Assembly: GCF_003610295.1 (NCBI RefSeq)
Contig: NZ_RAPV01000001.1
Coordinates: 6,882,001-6,946,000 of the forward strand
DNA: 64,000 bases
Direction: 5' to 3'
From: Paraburkholderia sp. BL23I1N1
Lineage (GTDB): Bacteria > Pseudomonadota > Gammaproteobacteria > Burkholderiales > Burkholderiaceae
Made by a program: the position numbers and the translations under genes
The notes under the pieces: generated by a model
What the model saw: only the letters and a program-made list of their open reading frames with translations
The model's database searches: none
What the model was told of the DNA's origin: nothing
Shown here: positions 1-9,900 of the stretch, piece after piece
Numbering within the stretch: the first letter of the stretch is position 1
How the letters are laid out: every line of letters begins with the position of its first letter

Positions 1-207
1 CAGGACGTCGGCCTGGCGCGCCACATACCCAGCTCCCGCGGCTTTCATGGCGAGGTCGAGTACCGCCAGCGGAAAGGCCGCACGCGCCCGATCTTCGGGC
101 CGGTAATGCGGATAAAGGATATCGAATCGGTCCGCCGACGCTGCATGCGCGCGAAGCGTCACGCCTGCCGCACTCAGTGCTGCCAATACAAAACGCCTGC
201 GATGCAT
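1..207 (-). CDS. Periplasmic substrate-binding-like protein, N-terminal part (runs off the window)
   Basis: The minus strand is open from an ATG at 207 to the window edge and encodes 69 residues beginning MHRRRFVLAALSAAG. This is a typical signal peptide with basic residues, a hydrophobic stretch and an AHA-type cleavage site near residues 20-22. The mature part starts with FDILYPHYRPEDRARAAFPL, which resembles the first strand and helix of small extracellular solute-binding (SBP_bac_3-like) proteins. The assignment is by resemblance only because most of the protein lies outside the window. It is divergent from the DGPF gene at 461. Confidence 0.6.
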   Translation of the reverse strand, partial: MHRRRFVLAALSAAGVTLRAHAASADRFDILYPHYRPEDRARAAFPLAVLDLAMKAAGAGYVARQADVL

Positions 208-377
208 AGATAGTTTCGACACGTGACAATGCACCCGTGCTGCCGCGGATCGCCCAGAATCACGCCGGGTCAAACAAGTCATCGTGCCACGATTCGTGCA
301 AGCATACAAACCCACGGGCAGTAGCTTATTTGCCCGATGATCGACGAAGAAAACCTCGCGATTCTTTCGAGGCCACC

Positions 378-404
378 TGTCCGTCAGCATGCCGCCCGCG
401 CGTC
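378..404 (+). promoter_or_regulatory. Possible ECF-type promoter ahead of the DGPF/sigma-factor pair
   Basis: TGTCCG (378-383) and CGTC (401-404) are separated by 17 bases and lie about 57 bases upstream of the DGPF gene. From memory, ECF42 sigma factors use a TGTCGA-like -35 element and a short CG-rich -10 element and drive their linked DGPF gene. The match is imperfect, so this is only a candidate for autoregulation. Confidence 0.2.
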
Positions 405-460
405 ATCGTGATGGCGGCCCGATTTGATTCACCCGCCTCAACCCCATGACGGAGGCTCAT

Positions 461-832
461 ATGCAATACCTATTGATGATCTATTCGGAAGAAAACGGCT
501 GGAACCAGATGACCGACAGCGAGCGGCAGCAAGGTGTTGCCGCGTATCTGGCGTACACCGAATCGTTGAAAAAAGCGGAGGTTCTGGTCGGCGCCAACCG
601 GCTGCAGAACACGAGCACGGGCACCACGGTGCGGCTCGTCGACGGCAAACCGCAGGTGCTTGACGGACCGTTTTCCGATTCGAAGGAGCAGCTCGCCGGC
701 TATTACCTGATCGACGTGCCCAACCTGGACGCGGCGATCGCCTGGGCGTCGCGTTGTCCCGGCGCGGCGCACGGCCTCATGGAAGTGCGCCCGGTCTGGA
801 CAGCCCCGTACGACGCGCCATCCGGTGCATGA
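461..832 (+). CDS. YCII/DGPF-domain protein
   Basis: A 123-residue protein of the YCII-related DGPF family. It begins MQYLLMIYSE, carries the name-giving motif in VLDGPFSDSKEQLAGYY and ends the ferredoxin-like fold with GLMEVRPVW. The ATG at 461 is chosen over the in-frame ATG at 446 because GGAGG at 451-455 sits just ahead of it and family members start MQYLLM or MKYM. The biochemical role of the family is unknown. Its TGA overlaps the ATG of the downstream sigma factor (ATGA at 829-832), so the two are translationally coupled, the usual arrangement for ECF42 loci. Confidence 0.88.
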   Translation: MQYLLMIYSEENGWNQMTDSERQQGVAAYLAYTESLKKAEVLVGANRLQNTSTGTTVRLVDGKPQVLDGPFSDSKEQLAGYYLIDVPNLDAAIAWASRCPGAAHGLMEVRPVWTAPYDAPSGA

Positions 833-2097
833 GTCCGTACGGTTGCGGCCGTGACGCTGACGGCGCCGCGCGTTCGATTGCCGAGGCGGTCGCCCGCCGC
901 AGTTACGGCAAGCTCGTCGCGCTGCTGGCGATGCGCACGCGCGACGTCGCCGCGGCCGAGGACGCGCTCGCCGACGCGTTTGCGGCCGCGCTCGCCGACT
1001 GGCCGGAGCGCGGCTGCCCCGCGAATCCCGAAGCGTGGCTGATGACGGTTGCGCGCCGCCGGGCAATCGACGGCGCGCGCCATCGCCGCGTCGGCGACGA
1101 CGTGACGAATCAGCTCACGATCCTCGCCGACGAGATCGACGAGCGTGAAACCGGCGCGTTGCCCGACCGGCGGCTTGCGCTGCTGTTCGCCTGCACGCAC
1201 CCTGCGCTCGAGGCCGCGATTCGCACGCCGCTGATGCTGCAGGTGGTACTGGGGCTCGAAGCGAAGACGATTGCCTCCGCGTTCCTGATGTCGCCCGCCG
1301 CGATGAGCAAGCGCCTTGTGCGGGCGAAGCACAAGATCCGCGAAGCGGGCATTCCGTTCAGCGTGCCCGAGCGCGAGGAGTTGCCCGGCCGGCTCGCGGC
1401 GGTGCTGGAAGCGGTCTATGCGGTGTATGCGGAAGGGTGGACCGATCCTGTCGGCGGCGATACCGAGCAGCGCGATCTCGTCGGCGAGGCACTGTTTCTT
1501 GCACATCTGCTCGTCGAGCTGCTGCCCGAGGAGCCGGAGACGCTGGGTTTGCTCGCGCTGATGCTGTACGCGCAGGCACGACGCGATGCGCGACGCGATG
1601 CGGCTGGCGACTACGTACCGCTGTCGGCTCAGGATCCGGCGACATGGAACGCACCGATGATCGACGCAGCCGACGCATTGCTGCGGCGCGCAAGCGCATT
1701 CAACGCCATCGGACGCTTTCAGCTCGAGGCCGCGCTGCAGTCGGCCCACGTCTACCGCTGTCGCACGCATCGCTCGAACTGGGACGAAATCGTGCAGCTC
1801 TACGATGCGCTGCTCGCGATTGCACCTTCGCCGGTGGTCGCGGTGAACCGCGCGCTCGCGCAGGCGGAACGGGACGGCCCACAGGCGGCGCTCGACGCGC
1901 TCGCGCCGTATGTGGACGATCCGCGCCTCGCCGACTACCAGCCGTACTGGGCCGCGCGCGCCGACCTGCTCGCGCGTGCCGGTGAGACGGCCGAAGCGCT
2001 CGTCGCCTACGACCTCGCGATGGGACTCGAACGCGATCCAGCCGTGCGCCGGTTCCTGCACCGCAAGCGCGTCGAGTTGTTGTCGGCAAGAAGTTAG
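829..2097 (+). CDS. ECF42-type RNA polymerase sigma factor with C-terminal extension
   Basis: A 422-residue sigma factor. Region 2 lies in about the first 90 residues (AEDALADAFAAAL, then AWLMTVARRRAIDGARHRR). Region 4, with the helix-turn-helix LEAKTIASAFLMSPAAMSKR, lies around residues 140-190. The remaining ~200 residues form a helical, TPR-like extension (AVNRALAQAERDGPQAALDAL) typical of ECF42 sigmas, which are not known to use a classical anti-sigma factor. The start is the ATG at 829 overlapping the DGPF stop; the longer open frame from 754 would overlap that gene deeply. Such pairs are known to be co-transcribed, and the extension is thought to control activity. The target genes cannot be read from this window. 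Confidence 0.9.
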   Translation: MSPYGCGRDADGAARSIAEAVARRSYGKLVALLAMRTRDVAAAEDALADAFAAALADWPERGCPANPEAWLMTVARRRAIDGARHRRVGDDVTNQLTILADEIDERETGALPDRRLALLFACTHPALEAAIRTPLMLQVVLGLEAKTIASAFLMSPAAMSKRLVRAKHKIREAGIPFSVPEREELPGRLAAVLEAVYAVYAEGWTDPVGGDTEQRDLVGEALFLAHLLVELLPEEPETLGLLALMLYAQARRDARRDAAGDYVPLSAQDPATWNAPMIDAADALLRRASAFNAIGRFQLEAALQSAHVYRCRTHRSNWDEIVQLYDALLAIAPSPVVAVNRALAQAERDGPQAALDALAPYVDDPRLADYQPYWAARADLLARAGETAEALVAYDLAMGLERDPAVRRFLHRKRVELLSARS

Positions 2098-2244
2098 GAG
2101 TACGCGGTGGATCCAAGCCAGTTCTGCAGGTTAGCGCGCAGAGCGTCGACGCCGCGCGGAGTGTGTCCGGCATCATTGTTGTGGGTGCAACTTTGCGACG
2201 CCCACGGTTACGTAGGCCGTCTGCGTTGGCGTGTCGATACCGCT

Positions 2245-3084
2245 TTACTCGCGCGTTCGTTTCGAAGCGTCCTGGACGGTTCTTTCGTTATCTGCGGTGT
2301 AGCGGCGTGCGGGCGTGTTGGTCGACAGTTCTGGTGACATCGCCTGGCGCGCGGCTTCGAAAGCGTCCCACTTCGCGCCGTCGTGCAGGGACGGAATCGT
2401 GACGAGTTCGCCCCGATCGAAGCCCGTGAGCGCCGCGTCAACCATGTCGCCTGCGGACATGACGATGGCCGGATTGAGGTTCTCGATCGGTAAGCCGGCG
2501 GTCTGCCAGAAATCGGTGGCCGTGGCACCGGGCAGCACCGCCTGGACCTTCACGCCCTTGGTGGCGAGCTCGTGATGCAGCGACTGGCTGAACGCAAGAA
2601 CAAAGGCCTTGGTGCCGCCATACACGCCGTTCAGGATCTCCGGCGCGATGCTGACGATCGACGAGATATTGATGACCACGCCCTTGCCACGCGAGACGAA
2701 GCCCGGCACCGCGGCGTACGTGAGGCGGGTGAGCACGGTGACGTTCAGGTCGATCATCCGCGTCATGGCGTCGACATTGCTGTCGAGCAACGGCGTGTGC
2801 GTGCCGACACCCGCGTTGTTCACGAGCAGCGTGATGCTCGCATCTTCCGTCAGTTTCGCTTCCACCGTGGCGCGTGAAATCGGATCATTGAGATCGGCGT
2901 CGATGATCTCGACGGACCGCCGCGTTCCGTTCTCGATGCGCTCGGCGAGACTGACTAGCCGGTCGCGACTGCGCGCAACGAGGATCAGATCGTAGCCGCG
3001 TTGCGCGAGCCGCTCGGCATAGACCGCGCCGATGCCTGTGGATGCGCCCGTAATGAGCGCCGTACCCTGATGTGCCTGCGTCAT
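2245..3084 (-). CDS. Short-chain dehydrogenase/reductase (SDR)
   Basis: A 279-residue classical SDR. It shows the nucleotide-binding TGASTGIG at residues 12-19, NNAG at 89-92, the catalytic serine region NISS at 139-142 and YGGTK with Tyr155 and Lys159. The start at 3084 (MTQAHQG) is preferred over the ATG at 3120 because AGGAG lies six bases upstream of it. The gene is divergent from a GlxA-like AraC regulator, a common pairing in which the regulator controls the SDR gene. The substrate is unknown. The tail after about residue 255 is polar and variable. Confidence 0.88.
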   Translation of the reverse strand: MTQAHQGTALITGASTGIGAVYAERLAQRGYDLILVARSRDRLVSLAERIENGTRRSVEIIDADLNDPISRATVEAKLTEDASITLLVNNAGVGTHTPLLDSNVDAMTRMIDLNVTVLTRLTYAAVPGFVSRGKGVVINISSIVSIAPEILNGVYGGTKAFVLAFSQSLHHELATKGVKVQAVLPGATATDFWQTAGLPIENLNPAIVMSAGDMVDAALTGFDRGELVTIPSLHDGAKWDAFEAARQAMSPELSTNTPARRYTADNERTVQDASKRTRE

Positions 3085-3241
3085 GATGTACTCCTGCTGA
3101 ATGTTCGTTGGTGATTGCATGAGGGGATTGCGTGAGGTGATTGTGGTCCGGATTGACGCCGACGCATATGACGTATAGGGTCGTGATTCAGGACATCGCT
3201 TCGCAGCGGATGTTTGACCTGATGAATAGCGGAGGGCCGAC

Positions 3242-4201
3242 GTGCACCGAATCGGATTTTTGCTGAGCGATGGCTTCCAGGTGATGGCGCTCGCGTCACA
3301 GGCGGTTTTCGAATACGCGAACGTTGTGGCGGGCGAAACCTTCTACGGGATCGAGAACTTCTCGGTAGCGGGCGGCGAGGTGCGTTCCTCGCTCGGCATG
3401 TCCGTCGTCACGCGCCCGGTCGGGGTGCGTACCGCGATCGACACGTGGATCGCGGCGGGCGTCACCACGCCGCTAACCTCGCCGCCCCCAGCCGAAGTGC
3501 TCGCGTTCCTGCGTAAGGCGGCTACGCGCGCGCGGCGCATCGCCGGCATCTGCACGGGCGGTTTTGTACTGGCTGAAGCGGGGCTGCTCGCGAACCGGCG
3601 CGCGACCACGCATTGGGCCTATGCCCGCGAGATGACGAGCCGGTTTCCGGACATCCACGTCGAAGAAGATCGCATCTACATTGTCGATGGGCCGATCTGG
3701 ACATCGGCGGGCATGACCGCGGGGCTCGACCTCGCGCTCGGGATGGTCGAGAAGGACCTCGGCGCCGATGTGGCGCGTTCGGTCGCGCACAAGCTCGTGA
3801 TGCATCAGCGGCGCGCGGGCGGCCAGTCGCAGCATTCGGAAATGCTCGATCTGGCGCCAAAGTCAGACCGCATCCAGGACGCGCTGAACTATGCGCGCAA
3901 GCACCTGAGCCGGCCGCTCACCGTCGACGAACTCGCGAGTACGGCCCATCTGAGCCCGCGGCAGTTCAGCCGGGTGTTCACTCTGGAAACCGGACAATCG
4001 CCCGCGAAGGCGATCGAAGGATTGCGGCTCGAAGCCGCGCGGCTAATGATCGAGAAGAGCCGGCACTCGCTGGAAGTGATCGCAAAAGAGACGGGGTTTC
4101 GCGATCGCCGGCATATGCGCGAAGCGTTCATGCGCGGGTTTGGCCTACCGCCGCAGGAGGTGCGGCGTGAGGCTCGCGCCGGTGATCGGGCCGGTGTTTA
4201 G
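3242..4201 (+). CDS. GlxA-family AraC-type transcriptional regulator
   Basis: A 319-residue regulator with an N-terminal DJ-1/PfpI-like domain (starting RIGFLLSDGFQVMALASQ, with the nucleophile-elbow-like GICTGGFVLAEAGLL) and a C-terminal AraC helix-turn-helix domain (RPLTVDELASTAHLSPRQFS, then LEVIAKETGFRDRRHMREAF). The start is a GTG at 3242. The protein reaches the usual family end (FGLPPQEVRR), but the last ten or so residues run into IS4-type sequence, so an insertion event replaced the original tail. It probably regulates the divergent SDR gene. The DNA-binding domain looks intact. Confidence 0.88.
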   Translation: MHRIGFLLSDGFQVMALASQAVFEYANVVAGETFYGIENFSVAGGEVRSSLGMSVVTRPVGVRTAIDTWIAAGVTTPLTSPPPAEVLAFLRKAATRARRIAGICTGGFVLAEAGLLANRRATTHWAYAREMTSRFPDIHVEEDRIYIVDGPIWTSAGMTAGLDLALGMVEKDLGADVARSVAHKLVMHQRRAGGQSQHSEMLDLAPKSDRIQDALNYARKHLSRPLTVDELASTAHLSPRQFSRVFTLETGQSPAKAIEGLRLEAARLMIEKSRHSLEVIAKETGFRDRRHMREAFMRGFGLPPQEVRREARAGDRAGV

Positions 4202-5168
4202 GTGGGTGCCGCTGGGTGTACTCGACGCGTGGATGTGGGCGCGTGAGCCCAAGGACGCGCAGGGCAAGCGCGGCGGCCTCAAGGAAAGCCTGCGCTGGAT
4301 CGAGGGTTACGAGCGGGTAGCGGAAACGGCATCGAGCCTGCCGTACACGCGACTGGTGTACGTCGCTGATCGCGAGGCAGACATGCTCGCGCTGATGGTG
4401 CGGGCGCAGGAGTTGGGCACGCCGGCGGATTGGCTGATTCGCTCGACCCACGACCGCGCGCTGCCCGAGGGAGCCAAGCTGTGGACGGCGACGACAGAAG
4501 ACGCACCGCTCGGCGAGATTGCCTTCACGATGGGCTCGCGTCACGGCGTGAAGGCGCGCCAGGTGCGTCAGCACGTATGGTTGCGGCGCATCGAACTGCC
4601 GGCAGGCGTGGGTCAAAGCGTAGCGGCCACGTGTCTGGTGGCGCGTGAGTTTGATGCACCAAGCGGCGTCAAGCCGATCGAATGGCGCTTGCTTACCAAC
4701 CGCGAAGCCACGACGCTGAAGGAAGCGATTGAACTGATCGACTGGTATCGGGCACGCTGGGAAATCGAGATCCTGTTCAACGTGCTGAAGAACGGTTGTC
4801 GTGTCGAGGCGCTGCAACTGGGCGCGATCGAACGGCTCGAGCGCGCGCTGGCGCTGTTTCTGGTCGTGGCTTGGCGAATCGTCCATCTGATGCACAGGGG
4901 CCGCAGTTGCCCCGATCTGGATGCCGAACTGTTCTTCGATGTCGACGAAATTCGCGGCGCGTATTTGCTGACCGACGTCAAGCAGCCGGCCAAGCCCAAG
5001 CTCAACGAGGTGCTGCGCTTGATCGCGCGCCTGGGCGGATTCCTCGGCCGCAAGGGCGATGGCGAACCCGGCGCGAAAGCTATTTGGCTGGGACTCAAAG
5101 AGGTTCATGTCGCTGCCAAGACATTGCAGAAGTTACGTGCCGGCGGTCACGCTGGAGATTGTGTATAA
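4191..5168 (+). pseudogene. IS4-family (IS50-like) transposase remnant, 5' truncated
   Basis: About 325 residues match the C-terminal three quarters of an IS4-family transposase. They include VLDAWMWAREPKD, the second catalytic Asp in VADREADM and the signature Y-(2)-R-(3)-E-(6)-K in WYRARWEIEILFNVLKN. The first part, with the first catalytic Asp, is missing: homology starts abruptly near 4191, directly at the end of the AraC gene and in another frame. The element therefore cannot encode an active transposase. The stop codon lies inside the right terminal repeat, as in IS50. Confidence 0.82.
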
Positions 5169-5176
5169 GCCGATGG
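5159..5176 (+). repeat. Right terminal inverted repeat of the IS4/IS50-like remnant
   Basis: TTGTGTATAAG at 5159-5169 is the reverse complement of CTTATACACAA, the core of the IS50/Tn5 outer end. It overlaps the transposase stop codon, as expected at this end of an IS50-like element. The outermost bases differ from Tn5. No left-end copy is seen near 4190. Confidence 0.5.
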
Positions 5177-5701
5177 GTTGACCCAGATCAGCGGAGAGGG
5201 CCTGCCTATCGACGGACACATCGACCACGGCAGTGAAGGTTCGATTACGACGGAGTCCTCAGTCAGAATCGTCACTTAAAGCGACATCGTCACGATCCGT
5301 TATCATGCGTCCGGTGACCTTGCGTGGCTCGACGGCATGCTCTCGGCGTCGATGACCGCGACTCCGGATCGACAGCGGCATCGAAGTAGCAACGCGGCCC
5401 GAATAATTTCAACAAGCTTTCAGCGCGACTTGCCGCTCGCCGCGACCACCTCCCAAAGACCCCCCCCACATTCAAACGTCCGTTTGCGCAGGCTGCGGGC
5501 CGGAAGACACTCGACCGTGTCTTTCAGATCCCGACATGTCTTACTCCGGTAACTCAAGCTTTACGCACACCCGGTACATTGTCGCCAGGCTCGTCATTAA
5601 ATTGTGACAACGCACGAGAACCATGGCATGTTCCCAAAATCCCAGCAGAGAATGACTTCCCGCCCGATCATCAACGGCAGCATCTGTTTCCGGAGAGACC
5701 T
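5177..5701. other. Intergenic region upstream of the RND efflux operon
   Basis: No gene is supported here. The stretch contains a run of nine C at about 5460-5468. TTGTCG near 5579 is followed about 16 bases later by an AT-rich TTAAATT, a weak sigma70-like promoter candidate for the efflux operon. No regulator gene is linked to the operon on this side. Confidence 0.4.
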
Positions 5702-6964
5702 ATGAGCGAAGCCGTGTCCAAGCAACCCAAGCGCTCCCGACGCGGGCTCATTCTTTTTGCAGTTGTCGTGCTGGCGCTGATCGCGCTGGTCGTTGTCCAC
5801 CTGTTGACCCAGAACAAACCCTCGCGCGACGTCGCCCCGATCGTCGTCACCGTGGCAAGCGCTACGCTCGGTTCAATGCCCGTCACGTTGAGCGAACTCG
5901 GCACGGTCACGCCGACCGCCACCGTGACCGTGCTGCCGCAACTAAGCGGTTACCTCACGGCCGTCGGCTATCACGAAGGCGAGGAAGTACAGAAAGGCCA
6001 GTTCCTCGCCCAGATCGATCCGCGCCAATATCAGATCAGCAAGCAGCAGGCTCAGGCGACACTCGCCAAAGACCGCGCGTCACTTGCTCAGGCGCGCGCC
6101 GATCTTGCCCGCTTCACGCAGTTGAACGAGCGCAAGTCGATCGCCCAGCAGACCTTCGAGGATCAGAAATTCCTCGTGCAGCAGGACGAGGCCGCGGTCC
6201 AGTCCGATCTCGCCAACATCGCCCAGTTCGACCTCGACCTGGCCTATTGCCGCATCACCGCGCCGGTCTCCGGCAAAGTCGGCCTTCGCCTCGTCGACCC
6301 GGGTAACTACGTGACGGCGTCATCGTCGACGGGGATCGTCGTCATCACCACCGTCAAGCCGACTACCGTGCAATTCACGGTGCCACAGGACGCGCTGGCC
6401 TCCATCGTGCAGCGCGTGAATGGCGGCGCTACGTTGCCCGTCACCGCCTATTCCAGCGACAACGCGCGCGAAATTGCCACCGGCGCGCTCTACGCAGTCA
6501 GCAACCAGATGGCCACGGCGACCGGCACCGTCTCCTTACGCGCCACTTTCGCCAACGAGAACGAAGCGCTGTTCCCCAACGAGTTCGTCAACGTCAAGTT
6601 GCTGGTCGATACGATGCAGAATGCCGTGCTGGTGCCGACCCCCGCCGTGCAAACCGGCGCGCCGGGCGACTTCGTCTATCTGGTCAACGCGGACAACACC
6701 GTCTCCGTCCACAAGGTCAAGCTCGGCCCGAGCGACGGCAAGAACACGGTCATCCTGTCCGGCCTCTCTCAAGGCAATCAGGTGGTCACGGACGGCACGG
6801 ACCGCCTGAACGACGGCGCCAAAATCCAGGCGGCCAAGCCGAAGGGCGCGGGGGCCGGCGCATCGGCCAGCGGCGCCGCCGCGGAGCCTGCCGCCTCCGA
6901 ACCCGCTGCTGCCCCCGCGGCAAAGTCGTCGGCACCGGCTGCGGCCCATGCTGCTTCGTCGTAG
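5702..6964 (+). CDS. mdtA: RND efflux periplasmic adaptor (membrane fusion protein), MdtA-like
   Basis: A 420-residue adaptor with a short cytoplasmic tail, one N-terminal membrane segment (about residues 17-37, LILFAVVVLALIALVVVHLL), a biotinyl-lipoyl half near residues 75-110 (LPQLSGYLTAVGYHEGEEVQKGQ), an alpha-hairpin (LAKDRASLAQARADLARF and following) and beta-barrel domains. The last ~55 residues are an Ala/Pro/Ser-rich tail that is longer than usual. The ATG at 5702 has GGAGAG upstream; the longer frame from 5579 lacks a good ribosome site. It should bridge the two RND pumps at 6980 and 10108 to the outer-membrane factor at 13425. The symbol follows the MdtABC arrangement; MuxA is an equivalent name. 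Confidence 0.9.
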   Translation: MSEAVSKQPKRSRRGLILFAVVVLALIALVVVHLLTQNKPSRDVAPIVVTVASATLGSMPVTLSELGTVTPTATVTVLPQLSGYLTAVGYHEGEEVQKGQFLAQIDPRQYQISKQQAQATLAKDRASLAQARADLARFTQLNERKSIAQQTFEDQKFLVQQDEAAVQSDLANIAQFDLDLAYCRITAPVSGKVGLRLVDPGNYVTASSSTGIVVITTVKPTTVQFTVPQDALASIVQRVNGGATLPVTAYSSDNAREIATGALYAVSNQMATATGTVSLRATFANENEALFPNEFVNVKLLVDTMQNAVLVPTPAVQTGAPGDFVYLVNADNTVSVHKVKLGPSDGKNTVILSGLSQGNQVVTDGTDRLNDGAKIQAAKPKGAGAGASASGAAAEPAASEPAAAPAAKSSAPAAAHAASS

Positions 6965-6979
6965 CAGGCTCGCGCGCCG

Positions 6980-9900
6980 ATGAATATTTCCCGCCTGTTT
7001 ATTCTTCGACCGGTAGCCACGCTGCTGCTGATGATCGCCCTCGTGCTGGTGGGCCTCGTCGCCATGCGCGTGCTGCCGGTTTCGTCGCTGCCCAGCGTCG
7101 ACTATCCGACCATCCAGGTGCAGACGTTCTATCCGGGCGCGAGCCCGGACGTGATGGCCACCACGGTCACGGCGCCGCTCGAAGTGCAGTTGGGCGAGAT
7201 CCCCGGCTTGCAACAGATGACGTCGTATAGCTCGGACGGCGCGTCGGTCATCACGCTGCAGTTCGATCTGTCGCTGAACCTCGACATCGCCGAGCAGAAC
7301 GTCCAGCAGGCCATCAACGCCTCCAACAGCTACCTGCCCTCCGGCCTGCCGGCGCCGCCGACGTATGCCAAGGTCAATCCGGCCGACCAGCCGATCCTGA
7401 CGCTCGCGGTCACATCGAAGTCGATGTCGCTGACCCAGCTTGAAGACATCGCCAACAACCGTCTCGGCACCAAGATTTCCGAAGTGTCGGGCGTGGGTGT
7501 GGTCACGACGAGCGGCGGCAATGTGCCGGCCATCCGCGTCGAAGCGGACCCGCACAAGCTGGCCGCCTACGGCCTGAACATCGACGATCTGCGAACGCTG
7601 CTCAGCTATGTCAACGTCAGCCAGCCGAAGGGCAATTTCGACGGCCCGGACCTCGATTACACGATCAACGGCAACGATCAGATCACCGATCCAAAGGACT
7701 ATCTGGACACGGTGATCGCCTACAAGGACGGCGCCCCGGTGTTCATGCGCGACGTGGCGCGCGTGAGCCAGGCCGCCCAGGACGTCGAGCGCGGCGCCTG
7801 GTACAACGGCTCGCCGGCCATCGTGCTCAACGTGCAGCGGCAACCGGGCGCGAACGTGATCGCGACCGTCAACCAGATCATGAAGCAACTGCCGCAGCTC
7901 GAATCCACGCTGCCGGCCGGCATGAACGTGACCGTGGTGTCGGACAGCACGGGCGTGATCCGCTCGTCGGTCTCCGACGCGGCGCTCGAACTGATTCTCG
8001 CCATCGTGCTGGTGGTGGCGGTGATCTTCGTGTTCCTGCGCAACGTGCCCGCCACGCTCATTCCGAGCATATCGGTGCCGGTGTCGCTGATCGGCACCCT
8101 GGCGGTGATGTACCAGCTGAACTACTCGATCGACAACCTCTCGCTGATGGCGCTCATCATCGCCACCGGCTTCGTGGTCGACGACTCGATCGTGATGATC
8201 GAGAACATCGTGCGTTATCTGGAGGAAGGCAAGACACCGCTCGAAGCCGCGCTGGAAGGCGCGGGGCAAATCGGCTTCACGATTCTGTCGCTGACCATCT
8301 CGCTGATTGCCGTGCTGATTCCGCTGCTCTTCATGGGCGGTGTGATCGGGCGTCTGTTCAGCGAATTCGCGGTAACGCTTGCCGTCACCATCGTGATCTC
8401 CGCGATCGTGTCGCTGACCGTGGTGCCGATGCTCTGCGCGCGCATGTTGCGCGCGCAGGCCGAACGTCATCCGAGTCGCTTTGAGCGGATCAGCGAGGGC
8501 CTGTTCAACAAAACGCTCGCCGCCTATGAACGCGGCCTGCGCTCGGTGCTGGATCACCAGGTGCTGACGCTCGTGGTGGCCGTCGGCACGGTCGTGCTGA
8601 CCGGCATCCTGTACGTGGTGATTCCGAAAGGCCTCTTTCCGGTGCAGGACGTCGGCGTGATCGAGGGGATCAGCGTGGCCGACAACTCGGTATCGTACGC
8701 CGCGATGGTCAATCGCCAGGGCGCGCTCGCCGATGCGATCCTGAAGGACCCGGATGTCACCTCGCTGACCTCCTACGTGGGTATCGACGGCACCAACTCG
8801 ACGCTGAACAATGGCCGCTTCCTGATCAATCTTCGCGAACACGACAAGCGTTCCGATACGGCGCAAGAGATTGCCCGGCGACTGCAACAGGAAGTCGCCC
8901 ATGTGCCGGGCGTCAGGCTCTACATGCAGCCTGAGCAGGATCTGACGCTCGACACGACGGTCTCGCCGAACCAGTACAGCTTCGTGCTGCGCGGACCGAG
9001 CCAGCAGGCATTCCAGAAGTACGTGCCGGAACTGATCGCGCGGATGAAGCAGATCCCGTCGCTCGCCGACGTGCAAAGCGACATGAATACCGACGGCCTC
9101 AGCGTGAACGTCGAAGTCAACCGGCAACTGGCTGCACGCTTCGGCATTACGCCTGCGACGATCGACAACGCGCTGTACGACGCGCTCGGCCAGCGGATCG
9201 TCTCGACCATCTTCGAGCAGTCGAACCAGTACCGCGTGATTCTCGTGGCCAAACCGGAAGCGTTGCCGAACGTGCAGTCGATCGGCAACCTGTATCTGCC
9301 GAGTCAGACCAGCAGTACGGGCCAGGTGCCGCTGTCGGGCATCGCGAAGATCCAGATCACGAAGTCGCCGCTCGTGATCAGCCATCTCGCGCAATTCCCG
9401 TCGGTCACCATCTCGTTCAATCTCGCGAAAGATGCGTCGCTGAGCACTGCCGTCAAAGCCGTCCATCAAGCCGAACAATCGGTAAACCTGCCGCCGTCGA
9501 TCACCTCGTCGCTGCAGGGCGCGGCTCAGGCATTCGAGGATTCGCTGTCGAGCGAAGTCTATCTGCTGATCGCGGCACTGGTGGCGGTGTATATCGTGCT
9601 CGGCGTGCTGTATGAGAGCTTCATCCATCCGGTGACGATTCTGTCCACGCTGCCCTCGGCGGGTATCGGCGCGCTGCTCGCGCTGATGATCGCCGGCAGC
9701 GACCTGGATGTGATCGGCATTATCGGTATCGTGCTGCTCATTGGTATCGTCAAGAAGAACGCCATCATGATGGTGGACTTCGCGCTGGACGCCGAACGCA
9801 ATCACGGCAAAGCGCCGCGCGAGGCGATCTTCGAGGCGTCGCTGCTGCGTTTCCGCCCGATCCTGATGACCACGCTCGCCGCCATGCTCGGTGCGCTGCC

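Noticed and set aside
6536..9805. A 1089-codon minus-strand open frame
   Set aside because: It lies antisense to the mdtA-mdtB genes, has a His/Arg/Asp-rich composition without domains, and is explained by high GC at third codon positions of the real genes.
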